Source: Pyrus communis (lineage: Eukaryota > Streptophyta > Magnoliopsida > Rosales > Rosaceae). Taken from it: 64,000 nt of DNA. The stretch is from assembly GCF_963583255.1 (NCBI RefSeq), contig NC_084808.1, forward strand, positions 28,352,300 to 28,416,299, given 5' to 3'. The notes beneath the pieces are model-generated. The model had not been told where the DNA came from, did no database searches, and was given only the letters and a program-made list of their open reading frames with translations. The position numbers were made by a program, and so were the translations under genes. Positions 11,419 to 24,668 of this stretch are shown one piece after another; positions within the stretch are counted from its first letter, which is position 1, and every line of letters begins with the position of its first letter.

Positions 11419-12783
11419 TCAGCAGGTACAAGATGCCCTGCCCCTTAAACCACAGCATGGCTTAAACACCCCCTTGTCCAAAACCCAGTCTTCTATCATC
11501 ACCTGCGCCCTCAACGGCTGGTCCGCCGGCAAAAGATGCCCTGCCCCGGAAACCACAACATGGCTCAAGCTCCCCCACTTCTGCACATACCCAGCAACCT
11601 CTCCCCTCACCTTCCAAACCTTCCGGTCCGCCGCCATAAACTTCCCAATCCCCTCCCACTTCATCGTCTTCATCCACGCCTCCGTTGAAACGATGCCGTC
11701 TCTCAAATCGTACTGCCCCTGGTACAGCAACACCTTACTCTCCTTCAGCAGATACTCCACCATGTACTTCACGCTCTTCATCACGTCCTCGTGCAATATG
11801 CCCCCTACAAAATCACTGCACGATTCGAAAGGTGCCTCCCCTTTGGCCCCCAGCGCCACCTTCACCGCCTCGTAGCTCAGCAATTCATCCACCAAACTCA
11901 TCTTATAAGGCTCATTCTTCGTGTAGTCGTATAATGTGGCTAGCCCCGTCATGTCCTGCAGCGTATCCAACACTCTGTTTCTCGCATCCGCAGCCGCGCT
12001 CCAGTTCATCGCCGCCGTGAACCCTACCGCCTCCAATTGCAGCTTCTCCAGCTGCCTCCTCTGTTTCTCATTGATCAAACCACTGTAGAAAGCGTTGACG
12101 GCGTGAGTGTTCACCTGAATTATGGGGTCTGTGAGACCGTCTCCGATCGCAACGCCCTGCAAGTTCACCCCTTTAGACCCAGCTGGCAACTCAGCGTTTC
12201 TTTTCAAAATATAGTGTCCGATCGCCGGAACATACTTCCCGGCATAGCTCTCGCCGGTTATGTACATGGGTCGGGTTTTGAAGGCCGGGTCGAGCTCAAT
12301 GAACTTGGTGATCGCGGCAAAGAGGTGTATCGCGACGGAGTGCTGGTCCCTCGGGATCTCTGCGGAGTTCGCAGCGATGCTAAATCCGGTACCAATCGGG
12401 TTGTCAAGGAATATCAGGCCGAAGATTCTGTTCCAGGTGGCAGAATTGGGTTCCAGAGCGAGGGGATCGGAAGGGCGTTTGTTGAAATTCACGCGCCATG
12501 GACCGAGCTCGTAGAAGTTGGCGAGCATGGAGGAGCAGCCGGGGCCGCCCTGGAGCCATATGAGGAGGGGGACTTTGGAAACGTCGGTTGTGAGGTTCTG
12601 AGCTTCGTAGAAAGTGTAGAAAATGGCAGAGCCGCTGGTGGAGTTGACCGGGAGGTAGCCTGATTTGGTCGGATGGGCTTGTTTGGGGAACAGAGGGGGG
12701 GACGATGCGGCGGCGACGCGGCGGAGAAAGAAGAGGAGGAGGAGGAAGAGGAGGTTGAGATGGTTTCGGGCACTTGACTCCAT
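11419..12783 (-). CDS. SCPL50: Serine carboxypeptidase-like protein (S10 family, SCPL50 type)
   Basis: Secreted or vacuolar alpha/beta-hydrolase of peptidase family S10, which removes C-terminal residues from peptides or, in some plant members, transfers acyl groups. The 454-aa protein is encoded in one uninterrupted exon, unlike most plant SCPL genes, which have many introns. The N-terminus has a leucine-rich signal peptide (about residues 9-26). The oxyanion segment GGPGCSS lies at 79-85. The nucleophile is S179 in TGESYAGKY, the aspartate lies in LYQGQYDLRDG (about D359), and the histidine is H416 in GAGHLLPADQP. Length and the intronless form fit SCPL50 (At1g15000, from memory). The segment is distinctly GC-richer than the surrounding spacers. 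The start is the first ATG ahead of the signal peptide. The true substrate cannot be told from sequence. Confidence 0.93.
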   Translation of the reverse strand: MESSARNHLNLLFLLLLFFLRRVAAASSPPLFPKQAHPTKSGYLPVNSTSGSAIFYTFYEAQNLTTDVSKVPLLIWLQGGPGCSSMLANFYELGPWRVNFNKRPSDPLALEPNSATWNRIFGLIFLDNPIGTGFSIAANSAEIPRDQHSVAIHLFAAITKFIELDPAFKTRPMYITGESYAGKYVPAIGHYILKRNAELPAGSKGVNLQGVAIGDGLTDPIIQVNTHAVNAFYSGLINEKQRRQLEKLQLEAVGFTAAMNWSAAADARNRVLDTLQDMTGLATLYDYTKNEPYKMSLVDELLSYEAVKVALGAKGEAPFESCSDFVGGILHEDVMKSVKYMVEYLLKESKVLLYQGQYDLRDGIVSTEAWMKTMKWEGIGKFMAADRKVWKVRGEVAGYVQKWGSLSHVVVSGAGHLLPADQPLRAQVMIEDWVLDKGVFKPCCGLRGRASCTC

Positions 12784-13774
12784 CGATGATACGGGGAGGG
12801 AGGGAGTCCAGACACTTTCTTTGACGATAAGTACCTACAGACCTCTTAAAAAAAAAGGTACCTACGTACGACTCTTCATTTGCATGACACGTAGCTAAAT
12901 GCACTATAAAGGCTACAGAGAGATTTTTCAGTGTGACCGGTACATGTATCATACATCATGTGTCATTATACAAATGGTGGGATATGTGTGCTAAAATGTT
13001 AATAACTTAGAAAATAAAATTTTCCACCACTTTTATTAAAATACGTGGTGTATCACTTGTATTTCTGTCACAACTAAAAATTTATCGAATAATGCATGCG
13101 ATTTTGAACCAAACAAGAAAATTAACGGTATTTTAAACTAATCATACAAAAAATACTGGGATTTTAAATAATTATTCGATTCATATTACAATGATGGGAA
13201 TCTTTCAAATGCAAGATGCCAAATAAATTGCACGTGTTTATTGTAACATTCATTTGCTTTGGCTTCTCACCCTCCTCGCCTCAAGCTTTGTTGATTGGAC
13301 TCTGTTGCCCTTGCCGGCTATGCAACTTATATTCTTTTCTTGCTTTCTCTAGATACAACCGTACAACAACAACTATACAAATTACCTAAGGAGATCATCA
13401 CGCTCACGTAATATTACATTTTTTTCGGATTAGTATTTACACTGACATTTCGTGTCAATAAAATAAAAATATAAGTAATTTTTTCAAATGTCCGTGTTTC
13501 ATTAGTTTGGAACGACATGTAAATATACTATTTTTGTTATTAAAAAAAAGAATAACATGTCTGTCTAAAAAAATAAAAGAGTAATTTGGGCCCAGCCGGG
13601 TTCCGAACATATAGTGCCCGGCCCAAGTTGCTTACTATATCGCCATTTTGCAACCCCTCCCAGTCCCAAGACGCCTGAAAAGTGAAAGGCACACCACCTG
13701 TTTGATCAAATGTCGAGCTGAAAATTCCCAAACGTTTTGGCCTTCAGGTACTCAAATTATAGTCTCAAATCACG
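12784..13774. other. Intergenic, divergent 5' flanks
   Basis: This spacer separates the minus-strand carboxypeptidase and the plus-strand small mitochondrial gene, so it should carry both promoters. A fragment at about 13188-13231 resembles one at 10023-10062. No RNA gene or intact element was recognised. Confidence 0.45.
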
Positions 13775-15193
13775 ATGAATGTGTTCAATGGATGCAAAGA
13801 AATTCTAAAGATTCAGAAGTTTCGGAGAATCGTGTCGTATGCCGGATTCTACTGCTTCACAGCAGTCCTGACCTACGCTTACACAAGCAATACGTGAGTC
13901 GCTTTTCAGCCTACCTCGAACGCGTATGAAATAAGAAAAATATTTCTGGGTTTTGAAGCTCGTGTTGTTTTTAACTGCTTTCATCCATGGTATTTGTGTT
14001 TGGTGTTGCAGAACTCGAGCTGGGTTTTCGAGAGCCGACCAGTTCTATGCTTCTTACCCAGCTGGAACCGAGCTCTTGACGGACACGGCAAAGGTTTGTG
14101 AGAGAACTCTACTTATTTGAATGCAAAAGGTTTTAGCTTTCTATGTGTTTGATTTGTTTTGTGTTATTTTCGTCTTCTCTGTGTCCGTGCCCTTGCACCC
14201 GAGTTCGTATTAGATTAAAGTGTTCAGAATATCGTGTTCTCAAACAAAAAATTGAATGTTTGATATGCTACGTGAATAATTCTTGGTTTGTTGCTCAGTT
14301 GTATAAAGCTGCGCTTGGTAATTGTTTCGAAAACGAAGAATGGGGTCCGATTGAGTACTGCATCATGGCCAAGCACTTCGAGCGACAGGGGAAGGGGCCC
14401 TATGCGTACCATGCTGTAAGTTACTCGATTCTTCTTGAGTTTGCATTTCTAGTTACGTTTTGATATTCTGTTTTTCTTGTGAGAATTGCTATGTTAATGC
14501 ACAAATTTTTCTGTTGCTGGTGTTTTGACGCTTCCGGATTCAGCATCTCTTGTTTTTAGAAGCTAGAAAAATTGCATAAGCATTCTCATTCGTCATTCCA
14601 TCTTGTTCGTATCCCGTAGGGTAGAGTGGTTCTCAGTTTTGGTTTAAGAATTCATATGTTCCCATTGTAAGACAATTACAAACTGAAGGAGACGAACATG
14701 AAAAATGTGCTGCGTCAAACATTGTCATGAAAATAAAGTTTCGACCCCTACCAGAGCGGTGACTATCTACATTTACATTGTTATACTTGTTTTCTTTCCC
14801 AAACGAATGGCTATAGGAATCGTGTGTAGGGTTTTCAGCTATCTCAAAAGAGACACCTTTGGTCTTATGCAAGCGTTAACAAGCACCATTATACGCTCAC
14901 TAAACTGCTTCCTCCACCCTCCTCGTCTTTGTTAACTTAAGGGTAGAGTTCACTTTTATGTCGATTGACCTGTTTTGTGAACTCTCCTCAGCGTTCGTAA
15001 GAAGCGGTTATGATTCTTGTTAGCTCAGTTATGTATTGATGCCCCAAATTTTGCTTCAACAATTCCATGGGTAAACTGTTACATAGAATGAAAGCTCATT
15101 CAGTGCTTTTTTCACTTATGCATTTTGTCTGCATGGTTGCAGCATTACATGGCACACCTTCTGTCACACGGGCAGCTCGACGGAAGTGGATAG
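13775..15193 (+). CDS. Small mitochondrial protein, probable plant complex I accessory subunit
   Basis: Four coding exons (13775-13893, 14012-14093, 14299-14415, 15143-15193) join in phase to 122 aa. The protein has one likely membrane helix near residues 19-37 (IVSYAGFYCFTAVLTYAY), then a strongly plant-conserved stretch containing FYASYPAGTELLTDTAK, LYKAALGNCFE and MAKHFERQGK, and ends in SHGQLDGSG. From memory this matches the plant-specific mitochondrial protein represented by At1g67350, reported among complex I subunits; the match is by pattern and the function is inferred. The small size, single N-proximal helix and charged C-terminal domain fit an accessory subunit of the inner membrane. 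The gene converges with the downstream MAP kinase. A perfect hairpin lies 29 bases after its stop codon. Confidence 0.85.
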
Positions 15194-15221
15194 AACTAGA
15201 GCTGTTCGCCGGATGACAAGT

Positions 15222-15271
15222 AGCACGAGCGTCAAGTTTACCACATCTCTACTAAACTTGACGCTCGTGCT
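15222..15271. repeat. Perfect 19-bp inverted repeat (hairpin) downstream of the complex I-like gene
   Basis: The arms at 15222-15240 and 15253-15271 are exact reverse complements (AGCACGAGCGTCAAGTTTA and its complement) with a 12-base loop. The structure lies about 30 bases after the stop codon, so it probably falls in the 3' untranslated region. It could be an RNA stem, a young inverted duplication, or a very small foldback element. Confidence 0.9.
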
Positions 15272-15807
15272 GATATTTTACGTATACACGATGCCAATCG
15301 TAAAATGTGAGGATTATAGTGCAGATGAATCCCGTGATGCTGGAACTTCCTTTGAATCATTTTGTTGTTCTATCACCCAATACAACATACATTTAATCTA
15401 AATCATGGTTGTAACAAGCGTTTCCTGAATAATCCGTTTTTGTTGCATGAAGCGTTTTCCTGTATAATCCGTTTATGTGCTTTCCTAATCACAATCAATC
15501 AAAGTAATTAACAGCTCTCCGATACCGCAATTGTGAACTTTACTAGCATTCTTCCGGCACATAGGTTTAAGAACAAATCATCATCTAGGTTTTACAAATA
15601 GTGTCACTGCCAAGTGAGTGGCATTTGCCTTCTGGCCTTAAGAAAACAGAAGAAGATGAAAATAAAATGCAAGTCCGCGGTAAAAGACCGTAAATTATCG
15701 GGAAAATACGGCGAACAAAATAAATCCATCCCACTTGGTAATGCAGGCTCAATCTTATCAGATATATCAATACCAGTTGTAATGTGGTATGGTGCTGCTG
15801 CAATCCT

Positions 15808-19187
<3,380 letters not shown>

Positions 19188-20182
19188 GTCGAGAGTCGAG
19201 AATCGAGAGTTGATGAATCTACTGCCCGCGTTTTGCTTAGCTTTTTCTTCCTATGTACTCTGTTTTTTTCCCTGTTTTGATGGCTCGGGAAACGTCCGAG
19301 ATTTCAAAGACTATCCGTGTCTGTGTCTTTGTCTACACTTAACCAGCCGTTTGTTTTTTTGGTTTTCCGTTCTATCAATCGGGCGTTTGTAATATTGAAA
19401 CATTAAATATTACGAGTAACATCGCTGGCTTCCTAGGTTACTAATTAATTACTTTTTCTGTTGGATAAGATGCCGACCACCTATTTGTCTGTTTGGGTAA
19501 CACTTGCTGCCGCGCCACGATTGCACCTTCTGTCGTGGTTTATCTTTCTTTCGATTATAATCAAAACACTTCATTTTCATTTTCTTTTGAACGGATGATA
19601 AGTGTTTTCATTTTCTTTTGAACGGATGATGTTTCGTTGTACAAATACGTTAATTATAATTGAAATAAGCAAAGAGGTGTGCCTGTGACAAGATTTTTTT
19701 GTGTGCAGAAAACACGACTCGATTTATTATGTGTTATAATACAAATAATTAGATACTTGAAAATAAAAATTCATCCACTTATTTTATAACATTTGGTACA
19801 CCGGATCATGTTTCCGGCATGCTGAAAAAAAATTTATGCCCGTGAGGATGGTTATTCTAAAATGATATTTTCACAAAGTTCTATTTTTTAAAATTTTATT
19901 GTTATTAATGGGAGAGGGAGGGTTCGAATTTAGAAGGGGATTTTCGAACCTAAACGCATCAATGATAACCCAACAACCTATTAACTTCACTACGACATTA
20001 GTCGATATGCAAAGTCTTTTCTACTGTTATAAATTAACATCAAAAGCTCAATTAGTGGTGATTGTTTCATATCTATTACTGTTTACTAGTGAGATCATCG
20101 TGATTCGTGGCACAGAAAACAAGAGCAATACGTAACTACCACTTCCAGGACGCATTTGGAGCAAATTTTCTGTTTTTGGTCC
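19188..20182. other. MAP kinase 5' flank and spacer
   Basis: The first 250 bases are the likely leader and promoter of the minus-strand MAP kinase. The rest, down to the stop of the H15/AT-hook gene, is AT-rich. A short direct repeat (gttttcattttcttttgaacggatgat type) occurs at about 19572-19632. No gene is seen. Confidence 0.5.
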
Positions 20183-22921
20183 TCACTGCAACTGCTCGAT
20201 CTCAACATTTTCTGCAACTAATTTTGGTTTACGAGGCCTTCCTCTGCCTCTGCGCTGCGGTTGCTTCTGTGGATGATGGGGTTGAGGAGGCAGAGAAGGC
20301 ACCCCTCCGCCTTGCTTTGGCTTACGAGGCCTCCCTCTTCCTCGGCCCCTTGGTGGCTGCTCATTTTGATCATGTTCAGGTACCGATGCCCTAGTGCTTA
20401 CATCCACATTGTTTTTAGCTTTAGGAGGCCTGCCTCGACGCTTTGGTGGCTGCTCCTCATGATGACTTTCAAGAACAAGGGGTACCCATTGCCAAGATCT
20501 TTCCGAATCTTTTCTTGGTTTACGAGGCTTTCCTCTACGTCCCTTTACCTGTCCTTGCAGTGGTGGTTTCTGTTGCTGACCATCAGGAGCCAAGGGTCCC
20601 TTTGATTGAGTCTTCGGGTTTTCATCACCATGGCATTCCAATATCTTACTTCCAACCTCAACATTTTGCCCTTGGACTACATCTCCAATCTCTCTGATTT
20701 TTACTGGTTGCGGATGACAGTGATTTTCGATGTCTTCAACTTCTTGAGCTTGTGGTTCGTTTTGCTCATAGGTCTCCCCACTTTGCACTTCTCCATCCAA
20801 CTCTATGCCTGCCCTCTGCATTGTCAAACAGAAACCATACACAAACAGAAAGTCACGAAAGGTTTTCGTTTTTCTTGGCAGTTTCAATATTTCTCTTTTA
20901 GTTGAGTGAGCCTACTACTACTACCTTCCAATTCGATACAGTATCACCAATAAAATACATTTACCAGATAAGCAAAGTAAATATGAATATAATAGAAACC
21001 AAATGCGGAGAACGAAAAGTCACAGGCCGTACCTCAAAATCAAATTGTTCCTCAATCATTTGCGTTAGCTTCATTTCCGATTCACATTGGTTTTCAGTCA
21101 CTCCAAAATGCTCTTGCTTTTCTTCATTACGTCTTCCCACCACAATGCTTTTTCCAAAACCTTCATTTTGCTCCCCTTCCTCCCTACCTCCATCCTCATT
21201 TCTGCCCTGTCTACCCAGTACCCTTCCCGGCCCCCTTTTGCTCCTGCACTCTCTGTCCTCCACGCCCCCATCACCACCATCCTTAACCACAACATCGTAC
21301 CTCTCACCTTCCAAACTTATGCCCAATATCTTAGTTCCGACTTTAACATGTTGAGCTTGTGGTTCGCTTTGCTTATATATCTTCCCACTTTGCTCTTCTT
21401 TTCTATGATGAATTTCTTTGATCACTTCAGCTTCAATATGTTCTTTTACCGTTTCATTTTTAACCACTTCTCCATGGTTATATTTCGGTTCGACAAATGC
21501 CACTATTCCTTCTTCACTCAAACCCCCTTCATCCAACTCCTTGCTGACCATCTGCACTGTCAAACAGAAATTACACACACAGACACACAGAATGTTGCCA
21601 GCAGCAAAAAAAAGAACGATAGTGCTAATGATGGAAAGAACCTGAAAATCAACGGAAAGTAAAAAACAAGATCCAACAAGAAAATATCAAGTGAAGATGC
21701 AATAATGGTGATACGTGAACAGCATTGCTCAACAAAATTCAAGCCAAACAAAAGATTACCAGATAAGCAGTTAAAAATGTAAACAAATTGTCCTCCACTC
21801 ACTTGCATTTGCTTTGTTTCTGGTTCACATTGGTCTTCAGTCACTCCAAAATACTCTTGCTTTTCCCCCGCGTCACCTTTATCTTTTAGCTGCATCTCTG
21901 CAATGCTTTCTCCAAACACTTTTTTCTGCGCCTCTTCCTCCCTACCTCCATCCTCAATTCCTTGCCGTCTACCCTGTACTCTTCCTTTCCCCTCCCGCCT
22001 TTTGCTATGGCACTCCCTGTCCTCCACATTCCCATCATCATCTTCATCATCCTGATTCGCAACATTGTACCTCCCACATTTCAAACTCACAACCACTCCA
22101 CTCTCACAAAGATTCCTCAAATGATGCCTCAAAAAACCTTCATGTGCCACTGGTAAATCCTTGTATTCCCTTTTGATAAACTCCGATATGCCCCCTTCAC
22201 TCGCCCCACCATCCTCATTCAACGCCTTTATTGCCCTCTGAATCATCTACATTAAAAAGGAAACACAAAGCAAACAAACGAGGTCATAAAAATCACACCA
22301 CACACAAAAAGAGGGGAAAAACAGGCTCTACTCACTTCTACGTCGTAAAAGGACTTTTGGGCTAAGCAGTTAGGATTTTTGATAAATATTGTCAGCATGT
22401 TTACGGTAAAAGAACTTCTAGCAAAAGCCCCTTTGAGCAAAAATGCTTCCTTCCCTTCAGGACAAACAAAAAAAGCTTCTAACTACCTTCGGTCGTATAA
22501 GCACTTTCTAAGCCAGGTGATTTTCCAGAAAGCACTTAAATTCTTTACAATCACTTCGACACTTCTAGTAAAGTTCTTATGAGCAGATGAGTTGCTTACA
22601 AAAACAGTCCCAACAGTAAAAGCACTTTTAAAATGTACTGAATGAAGTGAAACAAGAAATTAAACGACTTTGATGTGTTATTAAAGTGAATTTTACCGAG
22701 GCATAAGGAGGGTGATTCGGAATGTGGAATGCCGGGATGAGCAGCCGGAGGCCGCGCTCGATGTTGGACTTGAGGCGGTAGGAGTCGATGGGTTTGGAGG
22801 GTTCGGAAGCGGCAATGCGGGCCAAAACGGCGTCGCTGAGCCTGCGCCTGAAGTGTTTTAGCCTATGGTCATCGGCGTTTCGAAGACGATGAAGGAGCGG
22901 GTCGGGTTTTAGGGTTGCCAT
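20183..22921 (-). CDS. Linker-histone (H15) and AT-hook chromatin protein, GH1-HMGA/HON4-HON5-like
   Basis: Nuclear DNA-binding protein combining an N-terminal winged-helix H15 domain with C-terminal AT hooks. Coding exons in transcript order: 22697-22921, 21803-22246, 21033-21551, 20183-20815; about 606 aa. The H15 domain spans the exon 1-2 junction and reads PPYASMIQRAIKALNEDGG, then ISEFIKREYKDLPVAH and CGRYNV. The last exon carries at least four basic hooks: KGRRGKPRKPR, KRRGRPPKAK, RGRGRGRPRKPK and RRGRGRPRKPK. Exons 2 and 3 are clearly related (VEDREC...SKR, EDGGREE and YFGVTE/HFGVTE blocks in the same order), and exon 4 repeats part of the exon 3 unit (EPQAQ, VGTKIL/VGSKIL), so the gene grew by internal duplication. 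The exon 3 version of the winged helix is degenerate. From memory, HON4 lies beside MPK9 in Arabidopsis, as here beside a MAP kinase. Confidence 0.88.
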
Positions 22922-23124
22922 TTTTTGGGGTTTGAGAATTGAGAGCGGGTGGAGAGTGGAGACACACTTTGTATATACTGTGAGATCGTTCGTACTCTGA
23001 TTAAATGTTGAAAAATATATCAGTCAACTTTGTGTAACAATGTATCAGTCAACTTTTTGTTTAAGCTTTAATTAGAATTGCTTTTCTTCTTCTGTTTTTT
23101 TTTTTTTCTTCTTCTCAGCATTAG
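22922..23124. promoter_or_regulatory. 5' flank of the H15/AT-hook gene
   Basis: The sequence immediately upstream of the minus-strand start codon holds a purine/pyrimidine-biased leader and an AT-rich stretch with a poly-T run near 23097-23107. No exact TATA box was assigned. Confidence 0.3.
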
Positions 23125-23356
23125 AATTTTCAGGGATTTGGATCCTCTTGGGGATCTGGGAATCAAGATACAAGGACCGTTCATCAAAGATCATACGATT
23201 ATAATTAAATATTTTTTACGTAAAACGAGATTGTTTTATTTTTAAAAATATAAAAATCATTTAATTGTGACCGCACGATCTTTGATGAACGGTTCTTCTG
23301 TCTTGATCCCCGAGATCCCCAAGGAGATCCGGAGAGGATCCAAATCCAATTTTCAG
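23125..23356. mobile_element. MULE-type MITE with 9-bp target duplication
   Basis: A 214-bp element (23134-23347) with long imperfect inverted ends beginning GGATTTGGATCC, flanked by an exact 9-bp duplication AATTTTCAG (23125-23133 and 23348-23356). The arms extend into matching CGTTCATCAAAGATC blocks. A 9-bp duplication and long inverted ends are the mark of Mutator-like elements; there is no coding capacity. Confidence 0.85.
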
Positions 23357-23601
23357 AGGCTTTGAGCATGATTATGGATGTTCGGCAAGTACAGTCATGA
23401 GAATGCTAATCCATATTCATGCGTTTGAAATTTTAATGGGAATATTTTTGTGCACCCTTCTTATTTATTCGTTTTTTGAGCTGTCGGTAGATAAATATAA
23501 ATTTGAAAAACTTAAATTTATTCAACCATGATAAATAAAATGGTGAGCATCACCACCACTTTAGACTTTATCCTGGCTTATAAGGCTACTTGGCCCAAAT
23601 C

Positions 23602-24419
23602 TAAGGTTATCTCCAACTGACCCGGCCAAAGGGTCATGGGGCTAAAAATAGCTTAAAATGACACGAAAAACGTCTCCTACCAAGGGCTAAGCCAAAGAAC
23701 TTGCGGGCCCAACCAGGCCCAAACCCCCAAATCAGGCCAGAGAGCTGGCAATTTCCAACTAGGCCTCTAGTGCCATAATGTCAAGCTTGACATTTTGCTA
23801 GCCCTCAGCTCCAGAATGTCAAGCTTGACATTTTGCCAACCCTCTAGCTCAGCCTATTTGAATGTTAACGGCTATCTGGTGTCAGGTTACCATTGGAATT
23901 TGAATTTTTTTTTGGACGGATTTAAAAAAAAAAAATCCAATTTTTTTTCCTATAAATACCTACACCATTCTTACAACATTGAAAGCTGAAGATAAGAAGT
24001 GCCGCGTAGATAAGAATCCTATTTAAAATTTGCACAACCAATTACATCTCGACATGTGACACTCAAAATCCTATCCGAAAAATTATTAAGATTACATAAA
24101 CATAAAAAATCTGGAGAGTTTCTCACTTTAGCGACATGTGTCATTCGAAATCCTATCAAAAAAATTATTGAGATTATATAAAGATAAGAAATCCAAAAGC
24201 TTATTCATTTTGCAACAAGTGGAACTCAAAATATGTCCGCAAACCTTATTTTAATAAGATAATTTAATTTAATTAACCATATTAATTTAATTAAAATAAT
24301 AAATTATATTTGGTCTATGATCTTTTGGCGTTGAAAATGATATCCTAGCAAGGTTCATTAAAAATAATTTCTTAGTTAAATGGAGCCTTCTGGCCCTCCT
24401 TGTGTTGGAGATGGCCTAA
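23602..24419. mobile_element. PIF/Harbinger-like non-autonomous element, copy 2
   Basis: An 812-bp element (23605-24416) with ends GGTTATCTCCAAC and GTTGGAGATGGCC, flanked by TAA on both sides. It is related to copy 1 at 10171-11058 but lies in opposite orientation. It carries the 18-bp palindrome AATGTCAAGCTTGACATT twice (23777-23794 and 23815-23832). No transposase frame is visible. Confidence 0.75.
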
Positions 24420-24668
24420 TGGCTCGATTCTTTCGAATGGAACTGAAATCTCTCATATTTTTGCATTCTGATGCTCTATGCAATCAACATGCCAGGCAAA
24501 AGCATTTGAAGCAACGAGTAATTCCACATAGAATTTTATTGATCTAAGTTACAACAACCCAAACATAAATCTAATTACCAAGTTATCTCCTTATCATTTA
24601 CAAAAAGCAGGAGCCCTACTTGATCCAAATCCATTGAGGACATAACTGCACAAGCACACCCATGGCGT
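24420..24668. other. 3' flank of the Nudix gene
   Basis: Sequence between the transposon and the minus-strand Nudix stop codon; probably contains its 3' untranslated region. Confidence 0.4.

Noticed and set aside
12037..12663. 208-codon plus-strand ORF over the carboxypeptidase gene
   Set aside because: It is an antisense shadow in GC-rich coding DNA; the minus strand carries the complete S10 catalytic triad.
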